Counted from the stretch's first letter, positions 50,340-59,770 are shown. The stretch: 64,000 nt of DNA from Janthinobacterium sp. PAMC25594 (GCF_019443505.1 NZ_CP080377.1:6448001-6512000); one strand, 5' to 3'. Program-made: numbers and translations. The notes: generated by a model not told the origin, from the letters alone.

Positions 50340-52628
50340 ATGACCGTCACGACACACAATCTGGGCTACCCGCGCATCGGCGCCAAACGCGAATTGAAAT
50401 TCGCCCTGGAAGATTACTGGAAGGGCCAAAGCAGCCTGCAAGCGCTGGAAGGCCAGGGCGCCGAGTTGCGCCAGCGCCACTGGCAAGACCAGGGCGCGCT
50501 GGACCTGGTGCCTGTGGGCGACTTTTCTTTCTATGATCAGGTGCTGGACCTGAGCTTTACACTGGGCAACTTGCCGCAGCGTGTGCGCCACCTGACTGGC
50601 GCGGCGCTCGACAACTATTTCCGTGTGGCGCGTGGCCGCTCGGCCAGCGACAGCGATTGCAGCTGTGTCCACGCCGGTGAAATGACGAAATGGTTCGACA
50701 CGAATTATCACTACATCGTGCCGGAATTTGCGGCCGACACGCAATTCAAGCTCGACAGCAGCCGCCTGTTGCAGCAACTGGCGCAAGCGCGCCAGCTGGG
50801 TGTGAAAGCCAAGCCCGTGCTGAACGGCCCCGTCACCTATTTATGGCTGGGCAAGGCCAAGGATGATTCCGACAAGCTGGCGCTGCTGCAAGGCTTGCTG
50901 CCCGTCTACGCGCAATTGCTGCAGGACCTGGCCGCGCAAGGCGTGGAGTGGGTGCAGATCGATGAACCGATACTCGTCACGGAACTGGGCAGCGCCTGGC
51001 GGCAAGCGCTGGTCACGGCCTACGATGCCTTGAGCAAGGTCAATCACGTCAAACTGCTGCTGGCCACATATTTTGGCAAGCTGCAAGACAATCTGGAACT
51101 CGCGTGCAAGCTGCCCGTGCAAGGCTTGCACCTCGATGCCATCAACGCCCGCGATGAAGTGGAGCAAGTAATCGCGCAATTGCCCGCCACCAGCGTCTTG
51201 TCGCTGGGTGTGGTGAATGGACGCAATATCTGGAAGACGGATTTGACGGAAGTGCTGGCGTGGCTGGAACCCGTGCATGCCAGCCTGCAATCGCGCCTGT
51301 GGATCGCGCCGTCGTGCTCGCTGCTGCACGTGCCCGTCGACCTGGACAGCGAGCAAAAGCTCGATGCCGATATCCAGTCCTGGCTGGCCTTTGCCCGTCA
51401 AAAACTCGATGAAGTACACACCATCGCCGGCGCCCTGAACCATGGCCGCGCTTCCGTGCAGGCGGTGCTGGATGCCAATCATGCTGCCGTGCAAGCGCGC
51501 CGCCAGTCGAGCCGCGTGCACAATCCGCAAGTGAAGGCGGCCGTGGCCCGCATCGATGCGACGTTGGGCCAGCGCGTGAGCGGCTATGTGGAGCGTGCCG
51601 CCAAGCAGGCTGCGTTGCTGCAACTGCCGCTGTATCCGACGACGACCATCGGTTCCTTCCCGCAGACGGCGGAAATCCGCCAGGCGCGCAGCCAGTTCCG
51701 CAGCGGCCAGCTGGACGAAGCCAGCTACAAAAAGCTGATGCAGGGGGAAATTGCCCGTTGCGTCAGGGAACAGGAAACCCTGGGCCTGGACGTCTTCGTG
51801 CACGGCGAAGCGGAACGCAATGACATGGTGGAGTATTTCGGCGAACAGCTCGATGGCTACGCCTTCAGCCAGTTCGGCTGGGTGCAATCGTATGGTTCGC
51901 GCTGCGTGAAGCCGCCCATCCTGTTCGGCGACATCAGCCGCCCCCGCGCCATGACGGTCGAGTGGAGCACCTACGCCCAGTCGCTGACGGACAAGCCGAT
52001 GAAAGGCATGCTGACGGGCCCCGTCACCATCCTGAACTGGTCCTTCGTGCGCGACGACCAGCCCCGTTCCGTGTCGTGCTACCAGCTGGCGCTGGCCATG
52101 CGCGCCGAAGTGCTGGACCTGGAACAGGCCGGCATCCGCGTGATCCAGATCGACGAGGCGGCACTGCGCGAAGGCTTGCCACTACGCAAGTCGCAATGGG
52201 CCGAATACCTGCGCTGGGCCGTGGAATCGTTCCGCATCACGGCCAATGGCGTGGCCGACGAAACGCAAATCCACACGCACATGTGCTATTCGGAATTCAA
52301 CGACATCATCGCGCAAATCGCCGGCATGGATGCGGACGTCATCACGATCGAAACCTCGCGTTCCGACATGGAATTGCTCGACGCCTTCGACGATTTTAAT
52401 TATCCGAATGACGTCGGCCCCGGCGTCTACGACATCCACTCGCCCAATATTCCGAGCGAGGAACAGATGGTGAATCTGATGCGCAAGGCGGCCGAGCGCA
52501 TTCCCGCGCGGCGCCTGTGGGTCAACCCCGATTGCGGCCTCAAAACGCGCGGCTGGAAAGAAGTGATTCCCGCGCTGGCGAACATGGTGGCGGCGGCAAA
52601 AACCTTGCGCGGCGATAACGCGGCCTGA
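50340..52628 (+). CDS. metE: Cobalamin-independent methionine synthase
   Basis: A 762-residue enzyme that methylates homocysteine from 5-methyltetrahydropteroyl-triglutamate. N-terminal domain (about 1-390) opens [25 protein letters not shown]; the C-terminal domain (about 425-762) holds the zinc site: His and Cys in [10 protein letters not shown], Glu in the [12 protein letters not shown] block, and Cys in [25 protein letters not shown] is the second-domain signature. ATG 50340 has AAGGAG seven bases upstream. A MetR-like box lies at 50248. Full family length. Confidence 0.97.
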   Translation: MTVTTHNLGYPRIGAKRELKFALEDYWKGQSSLQALEGQGAELRQRHWQDQGALDLVPVGDFSFYDQVLDLSFTLGNLPQRVRHLTGAALDNYFRVARGRSASDSDCSCVHAGEMTKWFDTNYHYIVPEFAADTQFKLDSSRLLQQLAQARQLGVKAKPVLNGPVTYLWLGKAKDDSDKLALLQGLLPVYAQLLQDLAAQGVEWVQIDEPILVTELGSAWRQALVTAYDALSKVNHVKLLLATYFGKLQDNLELACKLPVQGLHLDAINARDEVEQVIAQLPATSVLSLGVVNGRNIWKTDLTEVLAWLEPVHASLQSRLWIAPSCSLLHVPVDLDSEQKLDADIQSWLAFARQKLDEVHTIAGALNHGRASVQAVLDANHAAVQARRQSSRVHNPQVKAAVARIDATLGQRVSGYVERAAKQAALLQLPLYPTTTIGSFPQTAEIRQARSQFRSGQLDEASYKKLMQGEIARCVREQETLGLDVFVHGEAERNDMVEYFGEQLDGYAFSQFGWVQSYGSRCVKPPILFGDISRPRAMTVEWSTYAQSLTDKPMKGMLTGPVTILNWSFVRDDQPRSVSCYQLALAMRAEVLDLEQAGIRVIQIDEAALREGLPLRKSQWAEYLRWAVESFRITANGVADETQIHTHMCYSEFNDIIAQIAGMDADVITIETSRSDMELLDAFDDFNYPNDVGPGVYDIHSPNIPSEEQMVNLMRKAAERIPARRLWVNPDCGLKTRGWKEVIPALANMVAAAKTLRGDNAA

Positions 52629-52661
52629 GGCTGGCCGGGGAGGCAGATATAGGGAATAGCT

Positions 52662-52783
52662 ATTTCTATCATCACAACATACAATTGGATAATGATGCTG
52701 CGATGCGGCATCATGCATCTGTCTCCTCTACTTCCTCCAAGGAAATAGATTCAGCCCGCTCCCGCAGCGGGCTTTTTTTTGTC
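52662..52783 (+). ncRNA. Multi-copy sRNA-like repeat, copy 5 (after metE)
   Basis: ATTTCTATCATCACAACA, -10-like TACAAT, hairpin ATGCTGC-GAT-GCGGCAT, CTGTCTCCTCTACTTCCTCC, stem TTCCT/AGGAA, and terminator GCCCGCTCCCGCAGCGGGC plus eight Ts. The cleanest copy. Confidence 0.7.
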
Positions 52784-52805
52784 TGCTTTCACGGCCGTAT
52801 CCCTT

Positions 52806-52965
52806 AGAGCCTATCCCAGTAGGGAGCGTCTTCTGCTGGCAGTTCATCAGGAGCGCGGACAAGGCGTGAGGAGGACGCGTGGCGAGCCACGCGACGACGA
52901 TCAACGCAGTCCCCGCTTCTGAGGGGCGCCAGCAGGGGATGTATTCATCTACTGGGATAGGCTCT
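52806..52965. mobile_element. MITE-like element, 160 bp
   Basis: Perfect 17-bp terminal inverted repeats (AGAGCCTATCCCAGTAG at 52806-52822 and its complement at 52949-52965). The inside has no gene but holds a perfect hairpin, CGCGTGGC-GA-GCCACGCG (52876-52893). The GAGCCTATCCC-type ends recall IS5-family termini, so a non-autonomous derivative is likely. Flanks are TTA and TGA, close to a 3-bp target duplication of TNA type but not identical. Confidence 0.65.
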
Positions 52966-53052
52966 GAATATAAGCTTGTTTAACCATAAACATACAAGGA
53001 GACAAAAGCTCATCATTTCGGGCACGGTCTGAACAAGATATTGATGAATCAT

Positions 53053-53175
53053 ATTTCTATCATCACAACATACAATTGGATTGTTATGCTGCGACGCGGC
53101 ATCATTGCACCTGTCTCCTCTACTTCCTCACAGGAATTAGATTCAGCCCGCTCCCGTAGCGGGCTTTTTTTTGCC
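53053..53175 (+). ncRNA. Multi-copy sRNA-like repeat, copy 6 (upstream of transporter gene)
   Basis: ATTTCTATCATCACAACA, -10-like TACAAT, hairpin ATGCTGC-GAC-GCGGCAT, CTGTCTCCTCTACTTCCTC, and terminator GCCCGCTCCCGTAGCGGGC plus eight Ts. Identical to copy 5 over its first 30 bases. It is the only copy not directly behind a protein gene: copy 5 and the MITE precede it. Confidence 0.7.
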
Positions 53176-53277
53176 CGTTTTTGAGCACATCAACATGCGC
53201 ACGCTTGCTTGTCATCATCGCCATCGTGTTGCTTTTGTGCATGCTAAACTGGGCTTTCTCCAGATCAAGGTTGTCTG

Positions 53278-54867
53278 ATGCTTCAATTATTTCGCCACAC
53301 GCTGGAGTCCACGCCCATCCTCGCCCTGTTTCTCGTCATCGGTGCCGGTTATGCGCTGGGGCGCATCAGCGTGTTTGGTTTTTCGCTGGGCGTGGGCGGC
53401 GTGCTGTTCGCGGGGCTGGCGCTGGGTGCCTTCGCCCCCGCCGCCGTGCCGCCGCCGATGGTCGGCTCCATCGGTCTGCTGCTGTTCCTGTATGGCATCG
53501 GCGTGCAGTACGGCGTGCAGTTCTTTGCCGGCTTGCGCGGCGCGGGCCAGAAACACAATCTGATCGCCTTTGCCGCCGTCATGGGCGGCCTGGCCGTGTC
53601 CGTCTGGGGCGGGCAGTGGATCGATATCTCGCTGCGCATGGCCAGCGGCGTGTTTGCCGGCGCCATGACCAGCACGGCGGCCCTGCAGGCGGCGCTGGAA
53701 GCGTCGCACGGCAATGGCGATGCGGCCGTCGGCTATGCCGTCGCGTATCCGTTCGGCGTCGTCGGCCCCATGCTGGGCCTGTATCTGGCCGGGCGCATCC
53801 TGAAACCGGTCCTGACGCCGCCGCCCGCGCCCATCGTTGTATCCGAAATTACCATCGACGAAGCGAAATTGGCGGGCGCGGCCCTGTCCGAACTGGCCGA
53901 TGGCCCGTTGGCTGGCGTGCAAGTGATCGGCGTGCGCCAGGGCCACCAGAACCGCTTGCCCGATCCCTCGCTGGTGCTCGGCGTGGGCGACGCGCTGATG
54001 GTGTCGGGTACGGTGGCGGGCGTGGAAGCGGCGCGCACGGCGCTGGGCCACCTGGACCCGGGCCGCCTGATGAAGGACCGCAGCGCCTTCGACGGCACGG
54101 AAGTGTTCGTGTCGGACGCGGAAATCGTCGGCGTGCCCTTGGGCGAATTGAATTTGGCGAAAGATTTCCCGCTGCAAATCGCGTTCATCCGCCGTGGCGA
54201 CGCCATGATCCTGCCGCACCCGTTTCTGACCTTGGAATTCGGCGACAGGGTGATGGCCATTGCGCCAGCGAAACATGCGGCCGACGTGCGCAAGCTGTTC
54301 GGCAATTCCATCACGGCCACGGCCGAGTTCAGCTATGTCTCGCTGGGCATGGGCATGGTATTGGGTGTGCTGCTGGGCCTGGTGCCTATCCCCTTGCCGT
54401 GGATAGGCTCGTTCAGCCTGGGTTTGGCCGGTGGTCCGCTGGTGATGGCGCTGATCCTGGGACGCCTGGGCCGTGTCGGCAAGATCAGCTGGCGCTTGCC
54501 CCTGTCGGCCAACCTGGTCATGCGCAACTACGGCTTGACGATTTTCCTCGCCTCCGTCGGCATGGCGTCCGGTTTACCGTTCGTGCAGCAAGTGGGCGCC
54601 GATGGCTTGCCCATGCTGGCGCTCGGTGCCGTGACGGTGCTGGTGGTGGTGGCATTGGTGGTGATCCTGGGCAAGATCTTCCTGCGCCTGCCGTTTCCCG
54701 AATTGCTGGGCATTGCAGCCGGCGCCACGGGTAACCCGGCCGTGCTGGTGTTCGCCAATCGCCTGGCCAAGTCGGACCGCCCGAACCTCGGCTATGCGAT
54801 GATTTTCCCCAGCATGACCATCGTCAAGATCGTCGCCGTGCAGGTGCTGCTGCATTTGTATGGCTGA
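53278..54867 (+). CDS. AspT/YidE-type (AAEx) membrane transporter with RCK_C domains
   Basis: A 529-residue permease. Two membrane halves (about 10-190 and 355-529) flank a cytoplasmic region with TrkA-C/RCK_C modules (LSELADGPLAGVQVIGVRQGHQNRLPDPSLVLGVGDALMVSG; VSDAEIVGVPLGELNLAKDFPLQIAFIRRGDAMILPHPFLTLEFGDRVMAIA). GAMTSTAALQAALE in the first half and AAGATGNPAVLVFA in the second are the paired motifs of the aspartate:alanine exchanger family. Substrate is unknown; dicarboxylate/amino-acid exchange is plausible. Confidence 0.88.
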   Translation: MLQLFRHTLESTPILALFLVIGAGYALGRISVFGFSLGVGGVLFAGLALGAFAPAAVPPPMVGSIGLLLFLYGIGVQYGVQFFAGLRGAGQKHNLIAFAAVMGGLAVSVWGGQWIDISLRMASGVFAGAMTSTAALQAALEASHGNGDAAVGYAVAYPFGVVGPMLGLYLAGRILKPVLTPPPAPIVVSEITIDEAKLAGAALSELADGPLAGVQVIGVRQGHQNRLPDPSLVLGVGDALMVSGTVAGVEAARTALGHLDPGRLMKDRSAFDGTEVFVSDAEIVGVPLGELNLAKDFPLQIAFIRRGDAMILPHPFLTLEFGDRVMAIAPAKHAADVRKLFGNSITATAEFSYVSLGMGMVLGVLLGLVPIPLPWIGSFSLGLAGGPLVMALILGRLGRVGKISWRLPLSANLVMRNYGLTIFLASVGMASGLPFVQQVGADGLPMLALGAVTVLVVVALVVILGKIFLRLPFPELLGIAAGATGNPAVLVFANRLAKSDRPNLGYAMIFPSMTIVKIVAVQVLLHLYG

Positions 54868-54935
54868 TTACTGACAGGAGCGATCATGTCAGGGGTGAGC
54901 TTTGAATGGTTCAATCATTGACACGGAGGAAAAAC

Positions 54936-55286
54936 ATGCAAGTCAAGCGTATCGTTGCCAATGTCTCCGCGTCGGATCCGGGCCTGGCGCGGAGGTTTTA
55001 CGAGGAGGTGCTGGGCCTGAGCCTGCTGATGGACCACGGCTGGATCATGACGTATGGTGCGCAAACCGAGATGAGTGTTCAAGTGAGCTTCGCCACGCAA
55101 GGCGGCTCGAACACGGCCGTGCCAGACCTGTCGATTGAAGTCGATGACGTGGATACCGCATTTGCACGCATGGTTGCCGCAGGGTTTGCCATCGAGTATG
55201 AGCTGAGCGATGAGCCCTGGGGCGTCAGGCGCTTTTTCGTGCGCGACCCTTTCGGCAAGCTCATCAATATTCTGTCGCACACATAG
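54936..55286 (+). CDS. Glyoxalase/VOC superfamily protein
   Basis: A 116-residue single VOC module from ATG 54936 (GGAGGA upstream): VKRIVANVSASDPGLARRFYEEVLGLSLLMDHGWIMTYG, then VPDLSIEVDDVDTAFARMVAAGFAIEYELSDEPWGVRRFFVRDPFGKLINILSH. 'YEEVLGL', 'EPWGVRRFFVRDPFG' are typical of fosfomycin/bleomycin-resistance-like members without known substrate. Stand-alone gene. Confidence 0.88.
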   Translation: MQVKRIVANVSASDPGLARRFYEEVLGLSLLMDHGWIMTYGAQTEMSVQVSFATQGGSNTAVPDLSIEVDDVDTAFARMVAAGFAIEYELSDEPWGVRRFFVRDPFGKLINILSHT

Positions 55287-55469
55287 ACGAGATGCCAACG
55301 GCGGCTTCGGGCCGCCAGTCGGCCAATTTCACTCGGCGCCGGTATGCGTAAAACCCCTGGCGCCGCTCCCAATCTGTTGTACAATCCTTGAGAACGGTCG
55401 TGCTTTTTTGTGCGCTGAGCTTCCTTGCGTGCAGTCATCACGGCAACCGATAAGAACAAGGAGACAGAC

Positions 55470-56660
55470 ATGGACCTGCATTACACGGCCGAGGAGACGG
55501 CTTTCCGCGACACGGTGCGCGCCTTCCTCGACACCCATCTGCCGGCGGACTTGCAGCGCAAGGTGCGCCAGCATTTGCGCCTGAACCGCGACGATTACGT
55601 GCGCTGGCACAAGATTGTCGCGCAACAGGGCTGGGCCGCGCCGGCCTGGCCCGTCGAACATGGCGGCACGGGCTGGACGTCCGTGCAGCGCCACATCTGG
55701 GAAGACGAGTGCGCGCGCGCCGCCACGCCGCCCATCCTGCCTTTCGGCATCAACATGGTGGCGCCTGTCATCATGGCCTTCGCCAACGCCGAGCAAAAAG
55801 CATTCTATCTGCCGCGCATTTTGAACTGCGACGACTGGTGGTGCCAGGGATACTCCGAGCCCGGTGCCGGTTCCGACCTCGCCTCGCTGAAAACCACGGC
55901 CCAGCGCGACGGCGACCATTACATCGTGAATGGCCAGAAAACCTGGACCACCCTGGGCCAGCACGCGGACATGATTTTTTGCCTGGTGCGCACCGATAGC
56001 ACGGTGCGCAAGCAGGAAGGCATCAGTTTCTTGCTGATCGACATGAAAACGCCGGGCATCACCGTGCGTCCCATCATCATGCTCGATGAAGAACATGAAG
56101 TGAACGAAGTCTTTTTCGATAACGTGCGCGTGCCCGTCAGCAACCTGGTCGGCCAGGAAAACAAGGGCTGGACCTACGCCAAATACCTGCTGGGCCACGA
56201 GCGCACGGGCATCGCCGCCGTCGGCCGCTCGAAGCGCGAGCTGACTTTCCTCAAGCAGCTGGCCATGCGGCAAACCAAGCGCGGTGCGCCGCTGCTGCAC
56301 GATCCCGCGTTTGCGGCCAAGGTGGCTACCCTGGAAATCGAACTGATGGCGTTGGAAATGACGGTCTTGCGCGTCATCAGCGACGAAGGCAAGGGGCCGG
56401 GGCCGCAGGCCTCGATGCTGAAGGTGCGCGGTTCGGAACTGCAGCAGCAGCTGACGGAATTGATGGTCGAAGCCATCGGCCCGCAAGCCTTGCCCTTCGA
56501 CCCGGCATTTCTCCACGGCGGCGCGCCCCACAGCGCAGGCGGCGACGACCTGGCCGCGCCGCTGGCCGCCTACTACTTCAATTACCGCAAGACATCGATC
56601 TATGGCGGCTCGAATGAAATCCAGAAAAACATCATCACGCAGATGATCCTGGGCCTGTAA
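55470..56660 (+). CDS. Acyl-CoA dehydrogenase (first of pair)
   Basis: A 396-residue FAD enzyme starting MDLHYTAEETAFRDTVRAFLDTHLP with AAGGAG upstream. It shows the family blocks QGYSEPGAGSDLASLKTTA (FAD/substrate), YIVNGQKTWTT, and the C-terminal YGGSNEIQKNIITQMILGL. The general-base Glu is not identified by eye. First gene of a four-gene operon (two dehydrogenases, two MaoC hydratases) that together could oxidise and hydrate an unusual acyl-CoA, such as a branched or steroid-type side chain; paired heteromeric dehydrogenases are known from steroid catabolism. Substrate unknown. Confidence 0.9.
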   Translation: MDLHYTAEETAFRDTVRAFLDTHLPADLQRKVRQHLRLNRDDYVRWHKIVAQQGWAAPAWPVEHGGTGWTSVQRHIWEDECARAATPPILPFGINMVAPVIMAFANAEQKAFYLPRILNCDDWWCQGYSEPGAGSDLASLKTTAQRDGDHYIVNGQKTWTTLGQHADMIFCLVRTDSTVRKQEGISFLLIDMKTPGITVRPIIMLDEEHEVNEVFFDNVRVPVSNLVGQENKGWTYAKYLLGHERTGIAAVGRSKRELTFLKQLAMRQTKRGAPLLHDPAFAAKVATLEIELMALEMTVLRVISDEGKGPGPQASMLKVRGSELQQQLTELMVEAIGPQALPFDPAFLHGGAPHSAGGDDLAAPLAAYYFNYRKTSIYGGSNEIQKNIITQMILGL

Positions 56661-56676
56661 GCCAGAAGGAGACGAC

Positions 56677-57822
56677 ATGGACTTCCATTTTAATCAGGAA
56701 CAGCAACAATTTGCCGATGCGCTCAGGCGCTGGGTCGACAAGGATTACCCGTTTGAAACGCGGCAATCCATCATCCATTCCGCCACGGGTACGTCCGATG
56801 CCGCGTGGGCCACCCTGGCCGAACTGGGCATGACGGCCTTGCCGCTGCCGGCCGGCGCGGGTGGTTTCGACGGCACGGCCGTCGACATGCTGCTGGTGAT
56901 GCAGGAACTGGGCCGTGGCCTGGTGGTCGAGCCGTATTTTGCCACCGTGCTGGGGGCGCGCTTTTTGACCCTGGCGGGCGGCCACGATGGCGTGCTGGAA
57001 CAGGTCGCCAGCGGCAGCCTGAAGCTGGCGTGCGCGCTGGGTGAGCGCCAGTCGCGCCACGACATGCACGATATCGCCACCACGGCCAGCGCCAGCGGCG
57101 ACGGCTTCGTGCTCGATGGCGAGAAAACCGTCGTCATCCACGGCGCCCAGGCGGGCGCGCTCGTCGTGTCGGCGCGCAGCGGCGGCGGGCAGATGGACAC
57201 GGACGGCATTTTGCTGTTTCTCGTGCCCGTAGACGCGCCCGGCGTTTCCGTGCGCGACTACCGCACCATCGACGGCCAGAGGGCCGCCACCGTGACCCTG
57301 GTGCAAGTGGTGCTGGGCCAGGACGCGCTGATCGGACAAAAGGGGCTGGGCTGGGCCGTGCTGGATGCAGCGCTCGACTATGGCGCCACCCTGCTGTGCG
57401 CGGAAGCCGTGGGCGCCATGGACGCCATCTTTGCCGCCACGCTCGACTATTTGAAAACGCGCCAGCAGTTCGGCGCGCCGATCGGCAAATTCCAGGCCTT
57501 GCAGCACCGCATGGCCGACATGTTCATTCACCTGGAGCAAGCGCGGTCGATGGCCATGCTGGCCGCCGCCAAGGTCGATAGCGAGGACGTTGCCGAGCGG
57601 CGCCGCACGGTGTCGGCCGCCAAGGCGAGAGTCGGGCTGGCCGCCACCTTTGTCGGCCAGCAAGCCGTGCAATTGCATGGCGGCATGGGCGTGACCGATG
57701 AATTGCCTGCCGCTCACCATTTCAAGCGCCTCTCGATGATCGCCCTGACCCTGGGCGACGTGGAGCACCATATCGAGCGCTTTATCGCCCAGCCGGGCTT
57801 CTTGCCGACGGAGACCGCATGA
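56677..57822 (+). CDS. Acyl-CoA dehydrogenase (second of pair)
   Basis: A 381-residue acyl-CoA dehydrogenase-family protein (MDFHFNQEQQQFADALRRWVDKDYPFETRQSI...). VLDGEKTVVIHGAQAGALVVSAR replaces the usual YVVNGxKxWI block, while LKTRQQFGAPIGKFQALQHRMADM and AVQLHGGMGVTDELPAAHHFKRL are present. The lack of several motifs suggests a partner subunit for the upstream enzyme in a heteromer. Sixteen bases separate the two genes; it overlaps the MaoC gene by four bases. Confidence 0.9.
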   Translation: MDFHFNQEQQQFADALRRWVDKDYPFETRQSIIHSATGTSDAAWATLAELGMTALPLPAGAGGFDGTAVDMLLVMQELGRGLVVEPYFATVLGARFLTLAGGHDGVLEQVASGSLKLACALGERQSRHDMHDIATTASASGDGFVLDGEKTVVIHGAQAGALVVSARSGGGQMDTDGILLFLVPVDAPGVSVRDYRTIDGQRAATVTLVQVVLGQDALIGQKGLGWAVLDAALDYGATLLCAEAVGAMDAIFAATLDYLKTRQQFGAPIGKFQALQHRMADMFIHLEQARSMAMLAAAKVDSEDVAERRRTVSAAKARVGLAATFVGQQAVQLHGGMGVTDELPAAHHFKRLSMIALTLGDVEHHIERFIAQPGFLPTETA

Positions 57823-58316
57823 CCGCATTGACGGAAATCAAACCCAAGCATTGGTATTTCGAAGATTTTACGCAGGGCCTGGAAATCGACCTGGGCCAGC
57901 GCCACGTGACGGAGAAGGAAATCATCGCCTTCGCCACGGATTTCGACCCGCAACCGTTTCACGTCGACCATGCGGCGGCGGAAAAAACCATCTTCAAGGG
58001 CGTCATCGCCAGCGGCTGGCATACCTGCGGCATGATGATGCGCCTGGTGGTCGACAACCTGCTCAAGCACTCGTCCAGCATGGGCTCGCCCGGCCTGGAC
58101 AGCATCCGCTGGTTGAAACCCGTGCGCGCCGGCGACACCCTGCACCTGACCTACCAGGTCAAGGACGTGCGCCCATCGACGTCGAAGCCGGACCGCGGCA
58201 TCGTCATTTCCGTGTGGAGCGTGCGCAACCAGCATGGCGAAGCGGTGACCACGGTGGAGGGCATGGGCATGTTCGGCCGCCGTCCCGTGGAACAAGGGGA
58301 GCCGTCCCGTGCGTGA
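57819..58316 (+). CDS. MaoC family hot-dog dehydratase (first)
   Basis: A 165-residue hot-dog-fold protein. FATDFDPQPFHVDHAAAEKTIFKGVIASGWHTCGMMMRL is the R-hydratase motif (D-x4-H around Asp and His) of MaoC proteins, which hydrate enoyl-CoA. Overlaps both neighbours, fixing it in the operon. Confidence 0.9.
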   Translation: MTALTEIKPKHWYFEDFTQGLEIDLGQRHVTEKEIIAFATDFDPQPFHVDHAAAEKTIFKGVIASGWHTCGMMMRLVVDNLLKHSSSMGSPGLDSIRWLKPVRAGDTLHLTYQVKDVRPSTSKPDRGIVISVWSVRNQHGEAVTTVEGMGMFGRRPVEQGEPSRA

Positions 58317-58764
58317 TATCGCCAGCATCGCCGGTTTCCAGGCCTTGGCGGGGCAGCACGTGGCCGTGTCCGACTGGCTCACCATCACCCAGCAGCGCAT
58401 CGACACCTTTGCCGACGCCACCGACGACCATCAGTGGATCCATGTGGACGCCGAGCGCTGCGCGCGCGAGTCACCGTACGGCTGCACCGTGGCGCACGGT
58501 TTTTTGACGTTATCTCTGTTGCCCGCCATGCTGCAGGGAGCGTTGCACATGGCCGGCATCCGCATGGCCATCAACTATGGCTTGAATAAAGTGCGCTTTC
58601 CCGCGCCCGTGCCCGTCGGCAGCCGCTTGCGCGCGCGGCTCGACATTCTTTCCGTCGACGACCTGGCGGAAGGAGCGCAAGTGAACTGGGCCGTGACCAT
58701 GGAGCGGGAAGGCGACACGAAACCCGTGTGCGTGGCGGAGTTCCTGATGCGCTGCTATCCCTGA
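58309..58764 (+). CDS. MaoC family hot-dog dehydratase (second)
   Basis: A 151-residue MaoC protein starting with GTG 58309, eight bases before the previous stop. FADATDDHQWIHVDAERCARESPYGCTVAHGFLTLSLLPAML is the complete hydratase motif (Asp and His). NYGLNKVRFPAPVPVGSRLRARLDI is typical of the NodN/MaoC subgroup. Probably acts alone or with the preceding MaoC protein. Confidence 0.92.
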   Translation: MRDIASIAGFQALAGQHVAVSDWLTITQQRIDTFADATDDHQWIHVDAERCARESPYGCTVAHGFLTLSLLPAMLQGALHMAGIRMAINYGLNKVRFPAPVPVGSRLRARLDILSVDDLAEGAQVNWAVTMEREGDTKPVCVAEFLMRCYP

Positions 58765-58846
58765 GCGGCAAGCTGAGCCCACATCGTAGGTCGGCGTAGG
58801 TCGGTTTAGCCCGCAGGGCGTAAGCCGACGCAGGCGCGCCTCCTAT

Positions 58847-59770
58847 TCACTCCCCCTCCGACGCGCAATACCTGTCCCGCCCCGTATGCTTGGCGCGGTA
58901 CAGCAGGGCGTCGGCGGCGCGGATCAGGGCGCTGGGGGCCATGCCTTCCGTGGGCATGACGCTGGCCATGCCCAGGCTGACGGTGACGTGCGGGCCGACG
59001 CTGGACCTGGCGTGGGCAATTTCCAGCGCACGCACTTCGTCGAGGATGCGCTGGGCCACCACTTCGGCGCCTTCCCTCGTTTCCTGCGGCAGCAGGATGA
59101 TGAATTCCTCGCCGCCGTAGCGCGCCAGCAGGTCGGGCGGGCGCACGGCGCAGCGGCGCAGGGCGGCGCTCACCTGCTGCAGGCACAGGTCGCCCGCCTG
59201 GTGGCCATACGTATCGTTGTAATCCTTGAAATGGTCGATATCGGCCATGATGATGGCCATCGGCACGCCGTCGCGCGCGCAGCGTCGCCATTCGCTGTCC
59301 ATGGCCTCGTTGAAGCTGCGCCGGTTGGCCACGCCCGTCAGTGTATCCGTCAGCGACAGCTCGCGCATGGCGTCGGCCTGCCGCTTGATGGTCAGCTGGC
59401 TGCGCACGCGGGCCCGCACGACGGCCGCGTTGAACGGCTTGGTGATGAAATCGACGGCGCCCGCTTCCAGCGCCCGCGTTTCGTCCTCGGGCTGGTTCAG
59501 GGCCGTGACGAAAATGACGGGAATGGCGCTGAGGATGGCCGATTCGCGCAGCGCGCTGCACACGGCATAGCCATCCATGCCGGGCATGACGGCGTCGAGC
59601 AGGATCAGGTCCGGCAGTTGATTTTGCGCAATTTCCAGCGCCTTTTCTCCGCTCAGGGCGAACAGCACCTCGTGTTCCTCGCGCAGCAGCTGGTGCAGGA
59701 TCTGGATGTTTTCCATGGCGTCATCGACGATGAGGATGCGCCCGTTCATGGCAAGGTTGGTCCAGCTCAC
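58847..59770 (-). CDS. Response regulator with GGDEF domain (diguanylate cyclase)
   Basis: A 307-residue protein. Residues 8-125 are a receiver domain (ILIVDDAMENIQILHQLL; phosphorylation Asp in LILLDAVMPGMDGY; Lys in FITKPFN). Residues about 135-300 are a GGDEF domain with the active-site signature YGGEEF and DIDHFKDYNDTYGHQAGD, so it should make c-di-GMP when phosphorylated. Its start overlaps the stop of the hybrid kinase by four bases (ATGA), so that kinase is the natural phosphodonor. Confidence 0.94.
   Translation of the reverse strand: MSWTNLAMNGRILIVDDAMENIQILHQLLREEHEVLFALSGEKALEIAQNQLPDLILLDAVMPGMDGYAVCSALRESAILSAIPVIFVTALNQPEDETRALEAGAVDFITKPFNAAVVRARVRSQLTIKRQADAMRELSLTDTLTGVANRRSFNEAMDSEWRRCARDGVPMAIIMADIDHFKDYNDTYGHQAGDLCLQQVSAALRRCAVRPPDLLARYGGEEFIILLPQETREGAEVVAQRILDEVRALEIAHARSSVGPHVTVSLGMASVMPTEGMAPSALIRAADALLYRAKHTGRDRYCASEGE

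Noticed and set aside
44012..53175. Repeat family read as a sigma-54 promoter or as a CRISPR array
   Set aside because: GG and GC doublets in the units are 8 or 11 bp apart, not the 10 needed for sigma-54. The units are 0.3-2.5 kb apart and have no spacer organisation.
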